Origin: Apostichopus japonicus
Taxonomy: Eukaryota; Echinodermata; Holothuroidea; Aspidochirotida; Stichopodidae
Assembly: GCF_037975245.1 (NCBI RefSeq)
Contig: NC_092573.1
Span: forward strand, 21,355,265 to 21,419,264
Direction: 5' to 3'
Length of the DNA: 64,000 nt
A program made the position numbers and the translations under genes. The notes beneath the pieces are model-generated. The model made no database searches and was not told the DNA's origin. It was given only the letters and a program-made list of their open reading frames with translations. Positions within the stretch are counted from its first letter, which is position 1. Each line of letters starts with the position of its first letter. Positions 1 through 13,919 of the stretch are shown one piece after another.

Positions 1-217
1 AGCCATCTCAATTGCTTCTATCAACACCAGTGAGCACACATACAATTGGAAACTGAGTTGTGTCACATCACATATTTTGACCATATCTTACTATCATGTA
101 TGTCATACTGTAGTGTAAATTTGAGACCAAAGGAAATTAATTGTTAAATGGTTTAATAATTGCTAACTTATTTGAACTTTATGATTTCACAGTTCTAATT
201 TTTGCTCCTCTTTGCAG
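1..217 (+). other. intron sequence before the last exon of an unidentified gene
   Basis: No coding signal is visible here. The stretch ends in a pyrimidine-rich tract and a TTTGCAG acceptor (AG at 216-217) directly before an open frame ending in TAA. I read it as the 3' part of an intron whose earlier exons lie left of the window. Confidence 0.4.
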
Positions 218-347
218 CTGCTTTGTTGGATTGAATCCAGAAAAGGGAAGAAAGACCCCCAAATCCAAGAAGAGCTATCCTGTCAACCCAAAAATTTTGG
301 CTTTGGTTGGAAACCTGAAAGAATTTGAGTCAGATTGGACAGTCTAA
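218..347 (+). CDS. last coding exon of an unrecognised + strand gene
   Basis: A good 3' splice site (pyrimidine tract plus GCAG at 214-217) leads into a frame that completes one codon with base 218. It then encodes about 42 residues and stops with TAA at 345-347. The peptide begins CFVGLNPEKGRKTPKSKK, which is lysine-rich, and ends LKEFESDWTV. I do not recognise the family and give no function. The composition looks more like a protein C terminus than random sequence, and the exon is followed by a plausible AT-rich 3' UTR. Alternatively it is a chance frame behind a cryptic acceptor. Only the final exon is inside the window. Confidence 0.45.
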
Positions 348-1690
348 ATGCTTTTCAGGCACTTCCCATGATTCGTCACATTAGTCTGACAATTTGGTAA
401 CGTTGAATTATAAATCTAGGTCACTTAGTTGATTTAAGGTGTTCCTAGTTGAGAAAATGTTAGCGAGCCTCTTGAGCCTCCTTAACTGGAACCATTGACT
501 CTCCAGCTACAGAGAAGTCTCATTTACAAATGAACAGTTAAACATTTATACAGAGTTCAAACTATTGTGTTTAACTTTGTTGGTGGATATTTACAAGGTT
601 TTACTTGTTGACAAACTTGTTACAGACTATAATTTGGTGCTATTATGACACCTTTCCAATAACTCCATAAACTCTGAAACTCTTCCAAGCAGGTTCACAA
701 ATGTTAGAAAAGTTTTGAATCCATAATAGTTTCAGATGTCAAGTCATTCTGTTCATTTTGTTAATGCTATAAGCTTGATATCTAAATTATATTTTGTTGT
801 CAAAATATAAAATCTCTATGCTAAATTTTAACATGAAATCTTTTCATAAAACTGCTCCTTCCACTCAAGCAGAAGCACAGGAATATAAGGACAACTTTTT
901 TAATCATTTACGGGTACAAAGGTCAAATCATTGTTTATATTTCTTTTGATCAGATGATTTACAATATCTTTGGTTAACAGATTAGTTAATCTTTATTCTT
1001 ACCTATTGTAACATATCCTTGTCTTTAACTTCCACTTTGAACTTTAAGGGCTAAAGAAGGTCACGAAAATTAGAAAAAGTATACAATCCTTATCAGCAAT
1101 AGAGGAGTTACCACAGTTACAGGTATTAATTTTCTGTGAACATTGATATGCCCATTAAAGTGAATATGGTATATGAGCGATATATTTAATACTGCTAGAG
1201 CATTTAAAAATACATGAAATGAACATAGTTGTAATAAAGTTAAGTGAAGAATAGTGAAGACACCTAAGTTTCTGTGGTCACATAATACAGTGACCTTGAG
1301 TGAACTTTGCATACTTCAAGTGCATCTGTAAATAAGAGGGAAAGGAACTTTGTTGTAGAGCAATGAAAGGGCCAGGAACTAGCAGGTGTCAAAGCTTAGT
1401 GTTTTATGATCAGTCAATTGTGAAAACTTTCAGTGGCTGATCCAGGATTTCCTGAAGTGGCCGAAGAGACAAATATGGCCACATACAGACTTATCAGTAT
1501 ATTTCCAAACAATGAAAGTATCGTCTGTATAACAAAACCTTTTCCAAAAGAAAGGCTGGGGCACCCAGCAAATTCCCAGCCATCAATAAGAGATTGCCTT
1601 ATGATGTTCAGTCTTATATATTACTTTTAAGGTTTTGACGTTCAAAAATATGTTTCAACAAGTTTTAAAGTTGTAAATAAAAGTTTCAGA
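348..1690 (+). other. probable 3' UTR and downstream flank
   Basis: This AT-rich stretch lacks coding signal and follows the TAA at 347. An AATAAA hexamer at 1677-1682 is a possible poly(A) signal, which would give a 3' UTR of about 1.3 kb. A degenerate hAT-like terminus (CAGTGGCTGATCCAGG) occurs near 1433. That repeat inside the putative UTR makes the distal boundary uncertain. Confidence 0.25.
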
Positions 1691-1779
1691 GAACAATAAG
1701 TTGTTTTTTATTTTATAATCTCACTGATAATAGTAATTCCATCTGACAGCCAATTTTACAGACAAAGACCTATTTATTG

Positions 1780-2520
1780 CAAGGAAAAAGACTATAGATA
1801 ACATTAAAGACTAGACTTTACCTAAAAGATACAGTAAATTAAAAGTCACAATACAGTTATTTTACAGAGAAAAAGACATACTGTATTTCAAGAAAAACTG
1901 TGTAAATAACCATTTCAGACTTTATTTTACATAGAATGTAGTGTAAAATAACGGCTATCATATAGTAATTTACGGATGAAAACTTTTATAATGCAAAGAA
2001 AAACTGTATGAATTACGCTCTCATACTGTGTATTTAACATAGAATTCAGTGTAAAATTACGGTCGTCGTACAGTAATTTTACGGACAAAGACTTTTATAA
2101 TGCAAAATAAAAACTGTATAATAACAGTTTAAACTGTTTATTTTACATAGAATATGGTGTAAAATAACGGTTGACGTACAGTGATTTTACGGACAGAAAC
2201 TGTTATAATTGGGGGGAAAACTGTGTAAATAACAGTTTCAGACTGTTTATTTTACATAGAATATGGTGTAAAATAACGGTTGACGTACAGTAATTTTACG
2301 GACAGAAACTGTTATAATTGGGGGAAAAAACTGTATAAATAACAGTTTCAGACTGTTTATTTTACATAGAATATGGTGTAAAATAACGGTCGTCGTACAG
2401 TAAGTTTACGGACAAAAACTGATATAATGAAAGAAATAAACTGTATTAATAACAGTTTTAGACTGTTTATTTTACATAGATTATCTGCAGTTGGAAATAA
2501 CAGACATTTCCTGGAAACTC
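1780..2520. repeat. tandem array, ~109-bp unit, about 6 copies
   Basis: The phrase TTTATTTTACATAGAAT recurs at about 1921, 2030, 2138, 2246, 2356 and 2466, giving a period of 108-110 bp. Each unit carries GTGTAAAATAACGGT, a TACAGTAATTTTACGG block and an AACTGTATAAATAACAGTTT block. The units therefore contain short inverted pieces of ACAGT/ACTGT. Outer copies are more diverged than central ones, as expected for unequal exchange. It may be derived from the ends of a DNA transposon. No protein is encoded. Confidence 0.85.
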
Positions 2521-3213
2521 TGCTGCCAGAGAAATTCTGTATTTTAACAGAATTTTTTTTAACAGTGTAGTCTATTAGAAGTTGTTAGGAAAGAGGAAAC
2601 CTGAATAGAGTTTTTTTTTTAATGGAAGAAAGACAGATTTTTTTCGTTCATATCAGTAGACTTACAAGAAATTCAAGAGATTACATGAAAGCTCAAGATT
2701 CGTCAGAATGCAGGTTTTGTAACTGTACTTTGTATGTGTATTACAGTAATTGCACAGAGAGAGGGATTGTGAAACATTTTTACGCAATTTTAAACTTAAA
2801 CAATCTGTCAAACCTTGATTAATTATATTCTTTTATGCCGGATTTAAAAGGATTAGTGATAATATGGTAATGATAATTAAAATCTTTGATTTCATTTTTT
2901 TTGGGGGGGTGGGGGAGTTTATGATTATCAAAACCGATAAACCGAATCGTAATCATGCATGTTTCATGACGTCAGATAAACAAGCGGCTTCTTGTGAGAG
3001 CAACATTACAAGCGTAAAGATACATTTGTAATATATTATTTGATATTTTCCAAAACTCATTTACAAAAGGCAAGTTTGTTCACTTTTATATGAAAGAACA
3101 AGGTTATTTATATAGAAAAGAAAAATGTTTATAACATCAGTCTTATGATAATTTACTGGGTAGGCAAAATAATTTACTAGTGGGCAAAATATTTTACTGG
3201 GTGTAGAAATATT
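2521..3213. other. no recognisable feature
   Basis: AT-rich sequence with a poly-T run and a poly-G run near 2900. I see no gene, RNA or element with defined ends. Confidence 0.4.
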
Positions 3214-3620
<407 letters not shown>

Positions 3621-5867
3621 TTTAAGTTTTCAGCTTTGATGTGAATTCAATATCCATCCATCCTATCGAGGATGGCTCAGTTTGTTCTAAAAGTTAAAAA
3701 AAAAATAGTGCGTCGAACGACAAGAAAATCACTTAAGCTCTTTTGAGGTATTCAGTTACCAACTGCGGATGAGTAAAGTGCTTTCATTAAAAGACATCAA
3801 ACAATTAAATATGTTAAAGATAAGATTTATCAAAGGGTTATATACTCGAATCTAAAATACTAAACAAGAGCAAAGAAAATCGAATTGCTTAGATGTGAAA
3901 TAAATACTGAAAAATATATGAAATTGGGTGGAGTGGGGTTAGAGGTTGTGGTGGGGTGGGGTGGGAGTTGGGGTGGGGTTGGGATGGGGTGAAGTCCAGG
4001 GTGAGGGTGGTTGACAGTAATGTAGCCATCTTTGTTTTAGGTATATGATAAAAGTGAGAAAGCATGATTTTTCAGCTTTATTTTAGCCGGGCCCCTTCAT
4101 TATTGTTGCCGTGCTCATCATTACTTGTGGAAGAGTGTATGAGTGTTGTTAAGTTTGGCCTTGTACGAATTGTTCCTACTTCAGGTTTTGAAGAAACAAA
4201 ACACTATGCATGATGAAACTTGAGATAATGAAATTTAATGAAAACTTAGATAGCAATTAAAATGCTGGGTGTAATTAAGGTCAACCTCGATACTTTGATA
4301 TACTCAGAGAAGTATTTTGTAATTTCGTCAGCAATTGTAACAACCTATAACGGAGTGTTACTCACAATAGAGGGCCCGACACACGGAGAGGGGGCTCGGG
4401 GGGGGGGTCGTGTGTGCCACAGATGAGCTTAATGGTAATGACCCTCACTCTATCGTTATGCCTGCCGCCAGTAGACATTGAGGTGATTCCTGCGCCCACC
4501 CCCCCCCCACCCCTCCTCATCCCCTTCCTCATCCCGAACCTGTATCCTGGTCACTGGAAACATATTGCAGTTGATCCTTCTAGATGAAAACTCTTGTCTC
4601 ATTTTTACCAAATGGATGTTAACAACCGATTGATAAATATATCGAATTCGATAATCAATATTTCGGCGTCTAGATCTCTTTTAAATTAGTATTAATCACT
4701 ATGCAGAAAAGGGAAGATTGAAATGTCCCAAACGTTTCCCTTTTTTTTTCTTTTTCTATCTCATACAATCAACAATGTCCTACTTTTGCCAGCGAGGGGG
4801 GAAACAAGTCTGTCTGATATTTTTCCTTCCTGTAAGATTTCGATTAGAATGTTTAAAAATTCATGAATCATCTTGTTTACATATCCAGTGTGTGAAACTC
4901 ACACCTTCGATTGCCGTGTATGCACGAATGAAGAAGTACGTTGTTGCTATGTAAAGTTCATAACATGAAGAGTAATTATTGCTCTTATTGCTCCTATAAG
5001 TAACCCTTCTCAGAAGATTTAGGTTGACTTTCAAGCAGAAAGCAATCTAAGGTAGGAACATAATTGGGTCACGAAGCTTAAGTGATGGAGAAAAATGTTA
5101 AGGATAATCAGGTTAATAGTGTTACCGTATACGCCATGGCGTGACACGGCCGAAAGCAAATCTCTTGATTTTTCCAATTAATTTGTCCCACGTTTTATGG
5201 TTCCTATAGTCATAATTTCACGCCTGGTTCCTTTTTTTTTTGAGGAGTTAGGTGGGGGGGGGGGGGAGATGTCTACGTTAAGAGAACAAAAACCAACATA
5301 ACATGTTATTTTATTATTTTAAAAGAAAACATTACTTTATCGTCGGCATGACATAACTTGAACATTATCAAATGAATCATAAAATGAACATGTTTCGAAT
5401 CACTTCTGAGTAATTACACACGTAAGATCTTTGCACGAACTATTCATATCAATTCCTAGTGCATGGACGTGACCTTAATGCAAGATTCGTGAGTTTGAAA
5501 TCAATCTTGTTTGCGCTAGCGTTTTAGACTCTTATTAAATTGCAAGGTATATATTTCGTTTGGCTAAAAAATACGGTAGCTTTTAAGTGTTTGTTCGAGC
5601 TATTTCACGAAGGGCATTTTTCAATGTTTTGCTTGGATTTGAAACAAAAGTTGCTGAATCCAGCTAAATGGGATACACAGTTTTCAGGGATTATATATTG
5701 ATTAACATGAAACAAAACTGATCAATTTCGATTTAGAATGCTACTTCAATGTAACTCGTAGTGCCGTATTTGCAACATTTCAGTTGAATATATCTCGCAC
5801 GCAAAGGATTATTCAAAACAGAATACTTTTAGGCTAGAAGTGTAAATTGGCAATCCAAACACAATCG
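3621..5867. other. non-coding stretch with a G-rich tract
   Basis: No gene seen. The interval 3924-4008 is a run of GGGGT and GGGTGGGG blocks that could form G-quadruplexes on the + strand. Further poly-G and poly-C runs occur at about 4395, 4500 and 5250. The rest is plain AT-rich sequence. Confidence 0.4.
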
Positions 5868-5975
5868 GGCTGGATCACTCAGCTGTAATAGAGCACAAGA
5901 CTCGTAGTTATGAGGTCACTGCTTCGAATCCCTTTCTAGCCCCTCCCCCCCCCCCAAAAAAAAAAAAAAATCTTT
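5868..5975 (+). mobile_element. tRNA-derived SINE or tRNA retropseudogene
   Basis: The GGCTGGA...TCTAGCC ends pair like a tRNA acceptor stem. CACTCAGCTG resembles an A box and GCTTCGAATCC a B box. A poly-C then a poly-A tract follows immediately, like a retroposon tail. Stem mismatches and the tail argue against a working tRNA gene. Confidence 0.55.
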
Positions 5976-8900
5976 GCTCTTGTCAAAATTACAGAAAGTA
6001 AATAAATCAATAAATAATTTTAGTTTGTAACACTATTGTCTTGGCCTAATAAAAGTATTAAACCTTACGAGAAAAGGTATTACTATACATTGTTAATATT
6101 AACTATTTAGGATAAACCTTTTGTTTCATGTAAGAATCAGAGTGACACTTTCCGACTATTTATAATTGGTATGGTTAATTATGAAAGTAAAATGCGGGCG
6201 AGATTTATCACTGTATATTACTTGCGTGATACTGGTACATAGGCCGCGGAGAAAGATTACGTAACGTAATATAGCGAAATGGTTTAAAGGAGCTGCAGGT
6301 GTTTGGAAAACCATTTTATGGGAAATTTGAATAAAACCTGTGCCCAACATTGATCAACATTATATTGCTCCTATAAACAGAACTTTCTTTGCTATCGTTA
6401 GGTAAATATTTATTTCTGAGTTTGTCATTTCTTCACATCCTAAACATTATGATTCCCGGCAGATGCTGTTCCTATTTATCAGTTGCTTCTGCGCAATTTA
6501 TGGGCGCTACGGCCATGCTCCCCTCCACCTTCCCCGCCCCGGCTCCATCCTCAGTAGGGGAAAACTTTCAACCATTTTTTTTTTTGGTTACAATCAGTCG
6601 GAGAAGAATTACACCAACTTGTCTGGTCCGATACGCCAACAGGCGCGAATTTAGAGGGTATGGGGTGTACACCCCACCCCTGTGTCATCCCCCTTCAATG
6701 AGAGTCGATCTCGGCGACCCTAGGGCCTCACCATCTTCTGTATAAAGTCATGTTCCCGCATCTGACCTTCAATAAAGCTTTAATCAGTCGTAGGGATTAA
6801 TCATCTATACCCTACCAGCTGCAATTTCAACGCCACCGACATTGGGCTTAGTTCTACACCCACCCCCCCCCTCCCCTTCTGCGTACAATCAATCTGAAAC
6901 CTGTACGGGGTTGTATGAACTCGCTGTGATGCATTTTCAATGCCGAACTAGAATGCCGAACTTGAAAGAACATGTAATCAAATAAACTGATATGTAAAGT
7001 TGCATATATAGACTTTTAAAATGAACAAGTTCTCTTAATGAAGTATTCCATCCATGAAATAAATATCTTTCTCCTTTTCGGAATCTTCCAAAGTTTATTA
7101 ACAAAGCATAAAGAAAACTGCATAAAATACATGTACAACGTGACTGAAAGCATAATTACTTTAATTAAGATATAGATTTAATGAGTACATTCATTGTATG
7201 TTAGATTGGCTGAATGATTGATGTTTGACGTGGTTTAATTTATTTTATTAAGTTCAAGAAAATGTAAAATAAGAAACTACCGACATTTAATCAAGCAAAC
7301 TGCGAAAAATAAAAAGATGTTTGATGTATTCAATGTGACTTTTTCCATCCTTTTTTGAATTCTTCGAAACAGAAAAATATATTAAATATTTTCCGATAAA
7401 CATAAAATTAATTAGCTCACTGTTTATCCATGTATCCCAGTGACGTGCATAGGATATCAAAGCCTGAGATGGGGACCAAAGTCTAACTTTCCTCGATAGT
7501 TTTAAGTAGGGACATCAACATTTACGGAATGACGTCATATGGGCCAAGAGGAGGGATCTATTTTCCCCCAATTGTATTTAAAAGAATCCCCGACTAAAAC
7601 CGCGGAACCCCGCCCCCATCTCCCCTTCGCTCATTACACACGACCCTGGTAACTGCAATATACACTTGGAATGTCTGTAGTGAATTTAAATGGTCAGGAA
7701 TATGAACCTGAAGGGGCGTTTTCCAGAGGGGGGAGGGGGAGGGGAGGGGATATAATTTTCCTCATCCTATATCCGCATCTATATGCCTTAGACTGACTAG
7801 GCAGACGGTGTGAGAAGAGGCGGGCACCGTGGGAGAGGGGTTAAGGGATGCATAAAGATTAAAATGGTATACATTTAAAGGCACAGATATAGTGTTTGAA
7901 GGTATGGAGGTACAGGGACTTGGTTTATGCTGTCTGCAGCTTTCTTCTCCCCCCCCAACCCCCAATTCCCCCCCCCCCAATTAAATGTGCGGGCGCTATA
8001 GTGTCGTAATGACACTAACCACCCATCTATATACATACAGTACAGGATCTGGTTAACTAAATGATGTCGTGTCTGCACTGAGCATCCTACTGTATCTATA
8101 CCATTCTTATATAATTTCGAAGAAACGACATCATTTCGTTTCTTAACCGCTCCTTTAATTTGTTTGCTCTCTCTCTCTCTCTATCTCGCGCTCATTCGGG
8201 ACGCTTTACTATCGACTATTTCGAATGTAACAAAATGTAAAACAAAGAGAGACAAAAATCTTGAAATATAACCCATATAATATGATAGCCACCAGACTGT
8301 AAGATTTTTTTTCTTCCTTTTTTTTTTGTTTCACATGAGGCTCGTCACCTACATCCCCGGTTGTATCATAATTAATGTTTTAACAACCTATATAAGGGCC
8401 TTCTCATTGGGAAATCCTATCACGCACACGCTAACACTTAAGTTTGATGAAATTCACTTAAGGACCATTACGTTTACGGGTACCCGAGCTGTATATTCCA
8501 TGTACATCGCACGGGGTACGTCATTATCGCGTCCATTCTTTCATAACTTTTGAAGATAAAATTGAAGATGACGAAATGAGGATACCTACATATGGTATAG
8601 GCACCAAAACTAAAGGCTGATTGATAACCGTGAATAAATAGTAAGATTTTTCCTGGTCTAACGATGACATTTTGTGAAATTGGATTATTCATTATCAATG
8701 GACTTTGTACAATTTCACCAGATTTGTACATTATTTTTGATAGAGACCTTGTATATTAAAGGCGGCATCCTTCATGACAGCCTTTATGCGCGCGCAATGG
8801 ATGGTTTCAACCACGTGAATATAAATAAAAAAAGGTCCCACTCGACAGGTTTTATCGTCTTCTTCTTACCCGGGAAACAAATCTAGGGTCGTGTTTTGGT

Positions 8901-9349
8901 TTGGTATATACTCGATGGTTAAATCTGTTAAGCTTTAAAGAAGCCTTTTTTAGGTATACCAGCATCTCTTTTTATTTTTCCTTTTTTTTTGGGTTGTAAT
9001 TGAGATTTTGAAACTCCTCAATGGTGTCTTCAACTCTATAGTGATTTCATCATCACCTCTATCACCGTGACCCCTATATTAGCTCGTAACTATCACTATT
9101 GGTCAATCATCGTGCATGGTTTGACTGCCTAAAGTGGGAATCGAATAACCAGCACGTCTCCGATTAAATCTTTGTAATGGTCACACAAATCAACATTTTG
9201 AAGTACAGCCTATTTGACCTAGTCGAGTGTCCTAGATATAAGAAAGAAGTATATGTGCATGTCTGTATATGGACGACACGCAAGAGTGGTTCGTGAGCTG
9301 GTATAATTAATGTCTCATGTATGTGTGGGTTAGCCAAGTGTTTGTAATT
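5976..9349. other. non-coding stretch, no gene seen
   Basis: Contains many short poly-G/poly-C runs (about 6860, 7730 and 7950-7980). Two possible hAT-like element ends occur: CAGGCGCGAATTTAGAGG near 6640 and CAGTGACGTGCATAGGA near 7439. Neither has a convincing partner end or target duplication. No RNA gene or conserved reading frame is evident. Confidence 0.35.
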
Positions 9350-9355
9350 TATACA

Positions 9356-9424
<69 letters not shown>
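9350..9424. repeat. (AC)n(AT)n compound microsatellite
   Basis: A perfect AC run passes directly into a perfect AT run. Confidence 0.95.
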
Positions 9425-9426
<2 letters not shown>

Positions 9427-9832
9427 CTAAAGATAAAAAGTGCAATGAGGTCTTTGCTGTTTTCACTAATTACTGGTTCACTATAGGATTCACAGTTATC
9501 AATCAATTGGAACAGCCTCAAGCGCAGAGCGAGTTGTGATCTCTGTACATATATTTAAATGATTATCTTATTAGTCGAAATAACGGTTATCGGGGTTTTT
9601 ACATCTTCTCCTTCCAAAAGTTGAATGACCAAGTGTCTAAATGATTCGAACCCAAATTGGATAAATGAGGAACTGTACACGTTCTTATTAAATCTATTTA
9701 CATCATGTTTGACGTCAATGTTACAAAAGCTTTCTGTTTCTCTTCTTATTTTTTGCTCTCCTTTTTTTTTGCACTTTAACTCCTCGCTGCTGCTACCGCA
9801 TATCTATAAGGTTTCAATGTTAGCGCAAGGAA

Positions 9833-10177
9833 AGGTGAATAGGCCTACATGTTTCAGCAACCGACGTTTCCTATTTTGTTTAGTAAAGTGATTTTAACTT
9901 TAACCGAAACAAGCTTTGTATATGAGACATTGCTTCCGTCTAGACTTAGTTTTAAGTTTCAGAGCGATGATTTTTTTATGACAATCGCAGGTCACTATAT
10001 GTTACCATGTATTTGATAGGGTAAACGATGAGAAAATATGAGATAACTGATGAGTGTCACGTGACTTAAACTCATCAAAATAAGACCAGGTGTGATGTAC
10101 TTTGGCATAAACTTGCAGAGGTTTTTAAGCAAACTAATGAAAGATTGCATTTTGCGTCAAGAAATTGTTATTCTTCT
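9833..10177. repeat. dispersed direct repeat, copy 1
   Basis: Starts AGGTGAATAGGCCTACAT and matches 11567-11796 along its length, including GTGATTTTAACTTTAACCG and TGATGAGTGTCACGTGACT. Copy 1 carries about 110 bp that copy 2 lacks, just after the GAGACATTG shared by both copies. Origin unknown. It could be an interspersed element or an old local duplication. Confidence 0.8.
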
Positions 10178-11566
10178 TTATTGTGATTAATTGGCTTAAA
10201 CGCTTAAAACACTCCCTCTATATACTGACAGCCAAATAATTATAGGCCTAACTATTTATTTATTTTAGTGCAGTGTTTCTTAACCATTTCCGTTCTTGAA
10301 ATCAGTAATCGTATAATTACGCCTATAGCATTACACCCTTGTAATCTTTGCCTCCCACCCTCATTAGAGTTTCATTATAGAGAATAAAGGAACTATAACC
10401 CTCATGGGGTGCGACTGGCACCCTAGGTTAAGGAACAACGCCTTACTTAGATTCAGTGATAACCCACTTACATACAGTCTGAAAGATTTTACCTCCGATG
10501 GAGTGTTATAATACTTGGAGTAAACAGAAAGAGATAGTTCCTCAATTATATGATGAATTTAGCATATGCACATATATTATTTTAAAGGGATCAAATCTGC
10601 TAGATGTGGCATGCGGTTATTTGTACAATGAAGTGTTCTGCCGTATACTATGCTGTGTAATGTAGGCCGAGAATGTTCAATAACATGAATATGTCAATCT
10701 TCTTATTAATATGTAACAGAGCGCGTTAAACGCTTATCGGATACGTTAGTTCGATACAGAAAATCAAAGATAACTTTATAATAAAAAATAATAAAACAAG
10801 CGACAGCTTGCAGTCTTCGACTATATGATGTCATTATTTGTGAACACTCATAGCTCAATTAGGATACTCACATATACATCCAGTCAACCCTTCATTTCAT
10901 TTAGAGAAAGGTCCGTCAATCAGATCAGGCTCATGTTAACCCGAATTCCGTATACACTATATAGAGATGGGGATATAACTTCAGGCTTCGCCGCTTCGGC
11001 CGAGCTAATTGGACAATTATATCACCGGGGTTCCTCTTTTTGCGCGCTATACGCATTTCTTTAAATTAATTAACCTCTTTATATATATATTCTCCTTTTA
11101 TATTATGCAAAAGGGATGTAAGTTATGCTTCTCCCTATATTTTCCCGGGGCCCTCTCCATATATTGCCGGGGCCCTCTCCATATATTGCCGGGCCCTCTC
11201 CATATTTTTTTCTTGCGCCCCTAATTGTATGTTTTGCGTTTTATACCATAGATTTGAATATCGGATCTTTTGTCCTGTTCGATGACTATGCACACTGTAA
11301 CATAACAGTATATATACACATAAAATATGGTAAAATGCTAACCCTCTCAATTGCTTACCCGCAACAAAACAATTCCGCAATATGATTTTTCTGTTGACGA
11401 TAAGATGATCATAAATGGCCAAAAAATGAAAAATAATAAAACAGAATAGTAACAGCAACAATGTCAATATCAAGAACAACAGCAAAAGGCACGAATTTTT
11501 AACGTTCTTCAGTTACAACAGAAAATGAGTTCTTATTATTTATGATAATAATATGTACCAGTAAAC
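10178..11566. other. spacer between direct repeats
   Basis: No gene seen. A roughly 21-bp unit (CCCGGGGCCCTCTCCATAT) is repeated three times at 11143-11206. Otherwise the stretch is AT-rich and featureless. Confidence 0.4.
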
Positions 11567-11796
11567 AGGTGAATAGGCCTACATTTTTCAGCAACCGATG
11601 TTTCCCATTTTGTCTAGTAAAGTGATTTTAACTTTAACCGAAACAAACATTGTATGAGACATTGAGAAAACTGATGAGTGTCACGTGACTCATGAAAATA
11701 AGACCACGTATGATGTACTTAGGCATAAACTGCAGAGGTTTTTAAACAAAACAATGAAAGATTGAATAGTGCGTCAAGCAATTTTTATTATTATAA
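11567..11796. repeat. dispersed direct repeat, copy 2
   Basis: Shorter copy of the repeat at 9833-10177. The homology ends where a TTA-rich microsatellite begins, so the tract may be the tail of a retroposed element. Confidence 0.8.
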
Positions 11797-11829
11797 TTAT
11801 TACTATTATTATTATTTTTATTATTATTA

Positions 11830-11871
<42 letters not shown>

Positions 11872-11888
11872 TTATTATTATTATTATC
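11786..11888. repeat. (TTA)n microsatellite
   Basis: TTATTATTATTT-type trinucleotide repeat of about 100 bp at the end of the dispersed repeat copy 2. Confidence 0.9.
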
Positions 11889-13919
11889 CTTTTAATTTTC
11901 TAAAAAAATATGCATGCATGCTACGGGTGACTTAAACGATATAGGAATGTGCTCAATTTGACATCAGTGTATTTTTGCCAAGGCGGAACAAAATTTGTAA
12001 TGATACTATCAATAACCAATGGCATCCGAGCAGCGGAGATTGCGCAGAAGAAATAACTAATTCGTACGCATATAGTGTGTATATCTTCCTCTGTACATAT
12101 ATATCTACTGTATAAATAACAGCATCTTCAAACAGACGAATTACGGTATACTATAAAAGGATGATAACTCTCAGATAACTATTTCGTGAAACTAAAATGT
12201 CACAGATAAATAATGTTCCTATTATCTGTTATCATCTGTAACAACTAATGACTTAGAATAATAACTCAGTGTCTTTGCATATTACAGAAGAAACGAATTG
12301 CCAACAAGAGAACCATTTTTACCGAAAGAAATGCGAAGCTGAGTTGAATAACAGTATATATATGATGATAACTGTTTCCCGTGTTTTTGTTTTATTTTAG
12401 TAGATTTTCTTCACATCACGAAAGTAAGAATGGTTCATAAATGTCCGTTTTATTGCAGCAAACTATAATTTACCTTCTTGGTATAGTTTCGTTTTAGATT
12501 AAAGTGGGATTGAAAAGGGTAATTGTGACTCGAAGCACCCCTTACGGTTATAGGACGACGTCCATTGGAGATACACATTAGGCTAATGATTCCTGTCATC
12601 GAGGGTTGTACTGTCCATCATTCTTAACCTTGAAAGAGGTTCAAGGTTATTGAAAAATATGAGAACAATTTATTGCTTTCAAATAAAAAATGAAAAACGG
12701 GCTAGGCTCAGTCTCGGGAATTTGATTCGAAACAGAAGTCCAAATTTGAGTAGCAATTTATGTAGCCAGTATTCAGAGTTGTATTAATTCCCTTAGCTGT
12801 ATCACACAACGTTCTGTACAAGCCACATGGGAGCCAACAAAAGATACTTTTAATTTTTGAGTTCATTTAATTTACGATTTATTTCATTTTTTTTTTTTTT
12901 TTTGGTGAAATGTGTGATTAATAATAAAGATAGTAAAGGGCATTATAAAAGGGATGATGGTTTGAAATGATATTTAAAAAGTATTTCACATCGAATTCCT
13001 AGACGCTTGTCATCAATCTGATCGTAAACTACAAGTCAGACATATGCTTTTTAGAAGAGTACCGTATTAGTCTGTATCCCACCTTGTAGGCACAGATCCG
13101 GAGGGTGTGGGGGTCACACTCCAACCCCCTTCCCCCCGAACACATCACACCCTCACGCACACCCACATTTTTAATCTCACACATAAATTCAGAAGTAGTT
13201 ACATCTAATTATAGACCACATGCTTTACAGTGTAAATATGACCAGAACGTACAATTGGACGTCCAGAACTTTATTTCTTTGAGTGAGTGACAACTCCAGG
13301 TCAACACCTCCTTTATACAAGCCTGGATCCACCATGCCTTCAACAAATTCGCTGATCCAAAAATTACCTTTTTAAGCTTAATCACCATATTGATTTTAGT
13401 GACCAAATAGAATTCGACCAATAAACATTTCCCTCTTACCTGTACAAATCTTCTCGAATGAAACTTCAAAAATAAACAAAATAAAGGGAGTTCAATTCAA
13501 TTAACTAGCCACATCGAAATCACTCAAGGGTAATATTAGTTATAATCCATATTGATGCTACTTAATTAACCTACGCCAGCGGCAAACTAGCCAATATAAT
13601 ATCCCGTCTGTACATTGATTACAGGTTAGAGGCACTAGACCAACTTAAAACTTATAATATGCGTAGAAAAAATAACTGTCTTCAGGCAAATCTTAGCTGT
13701 CCATCTCTATTAGATAATCAGTGATGTCCATGTAAACATTTCTGTTATTCTCATCTTGGGCCCTTTGTAAAGTTTATATAAGATCGTCGTTTATATATAC
13801 CCCGCCCCCCCCCCCCTTTCCATCCGACCGCAGATTAGCAGAGATCATGATGTTATCTTTGGAATGGAAAGGCTTAAATAAATTAAACGCATAGCATAGA
13901 CCGAGTCACTGAACTTTAA
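11889..13919. other. non-coding stretch with a weak element candidate
   Basis: No gene seen. GGCACAGATCCGGAGGG at about 13090 and CCTGGATCCACCATGCC at about 13322 are roughly inverted. They could bound a degraded hAT-like short element, but no target duplication is visible. Confidence 0.3.
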
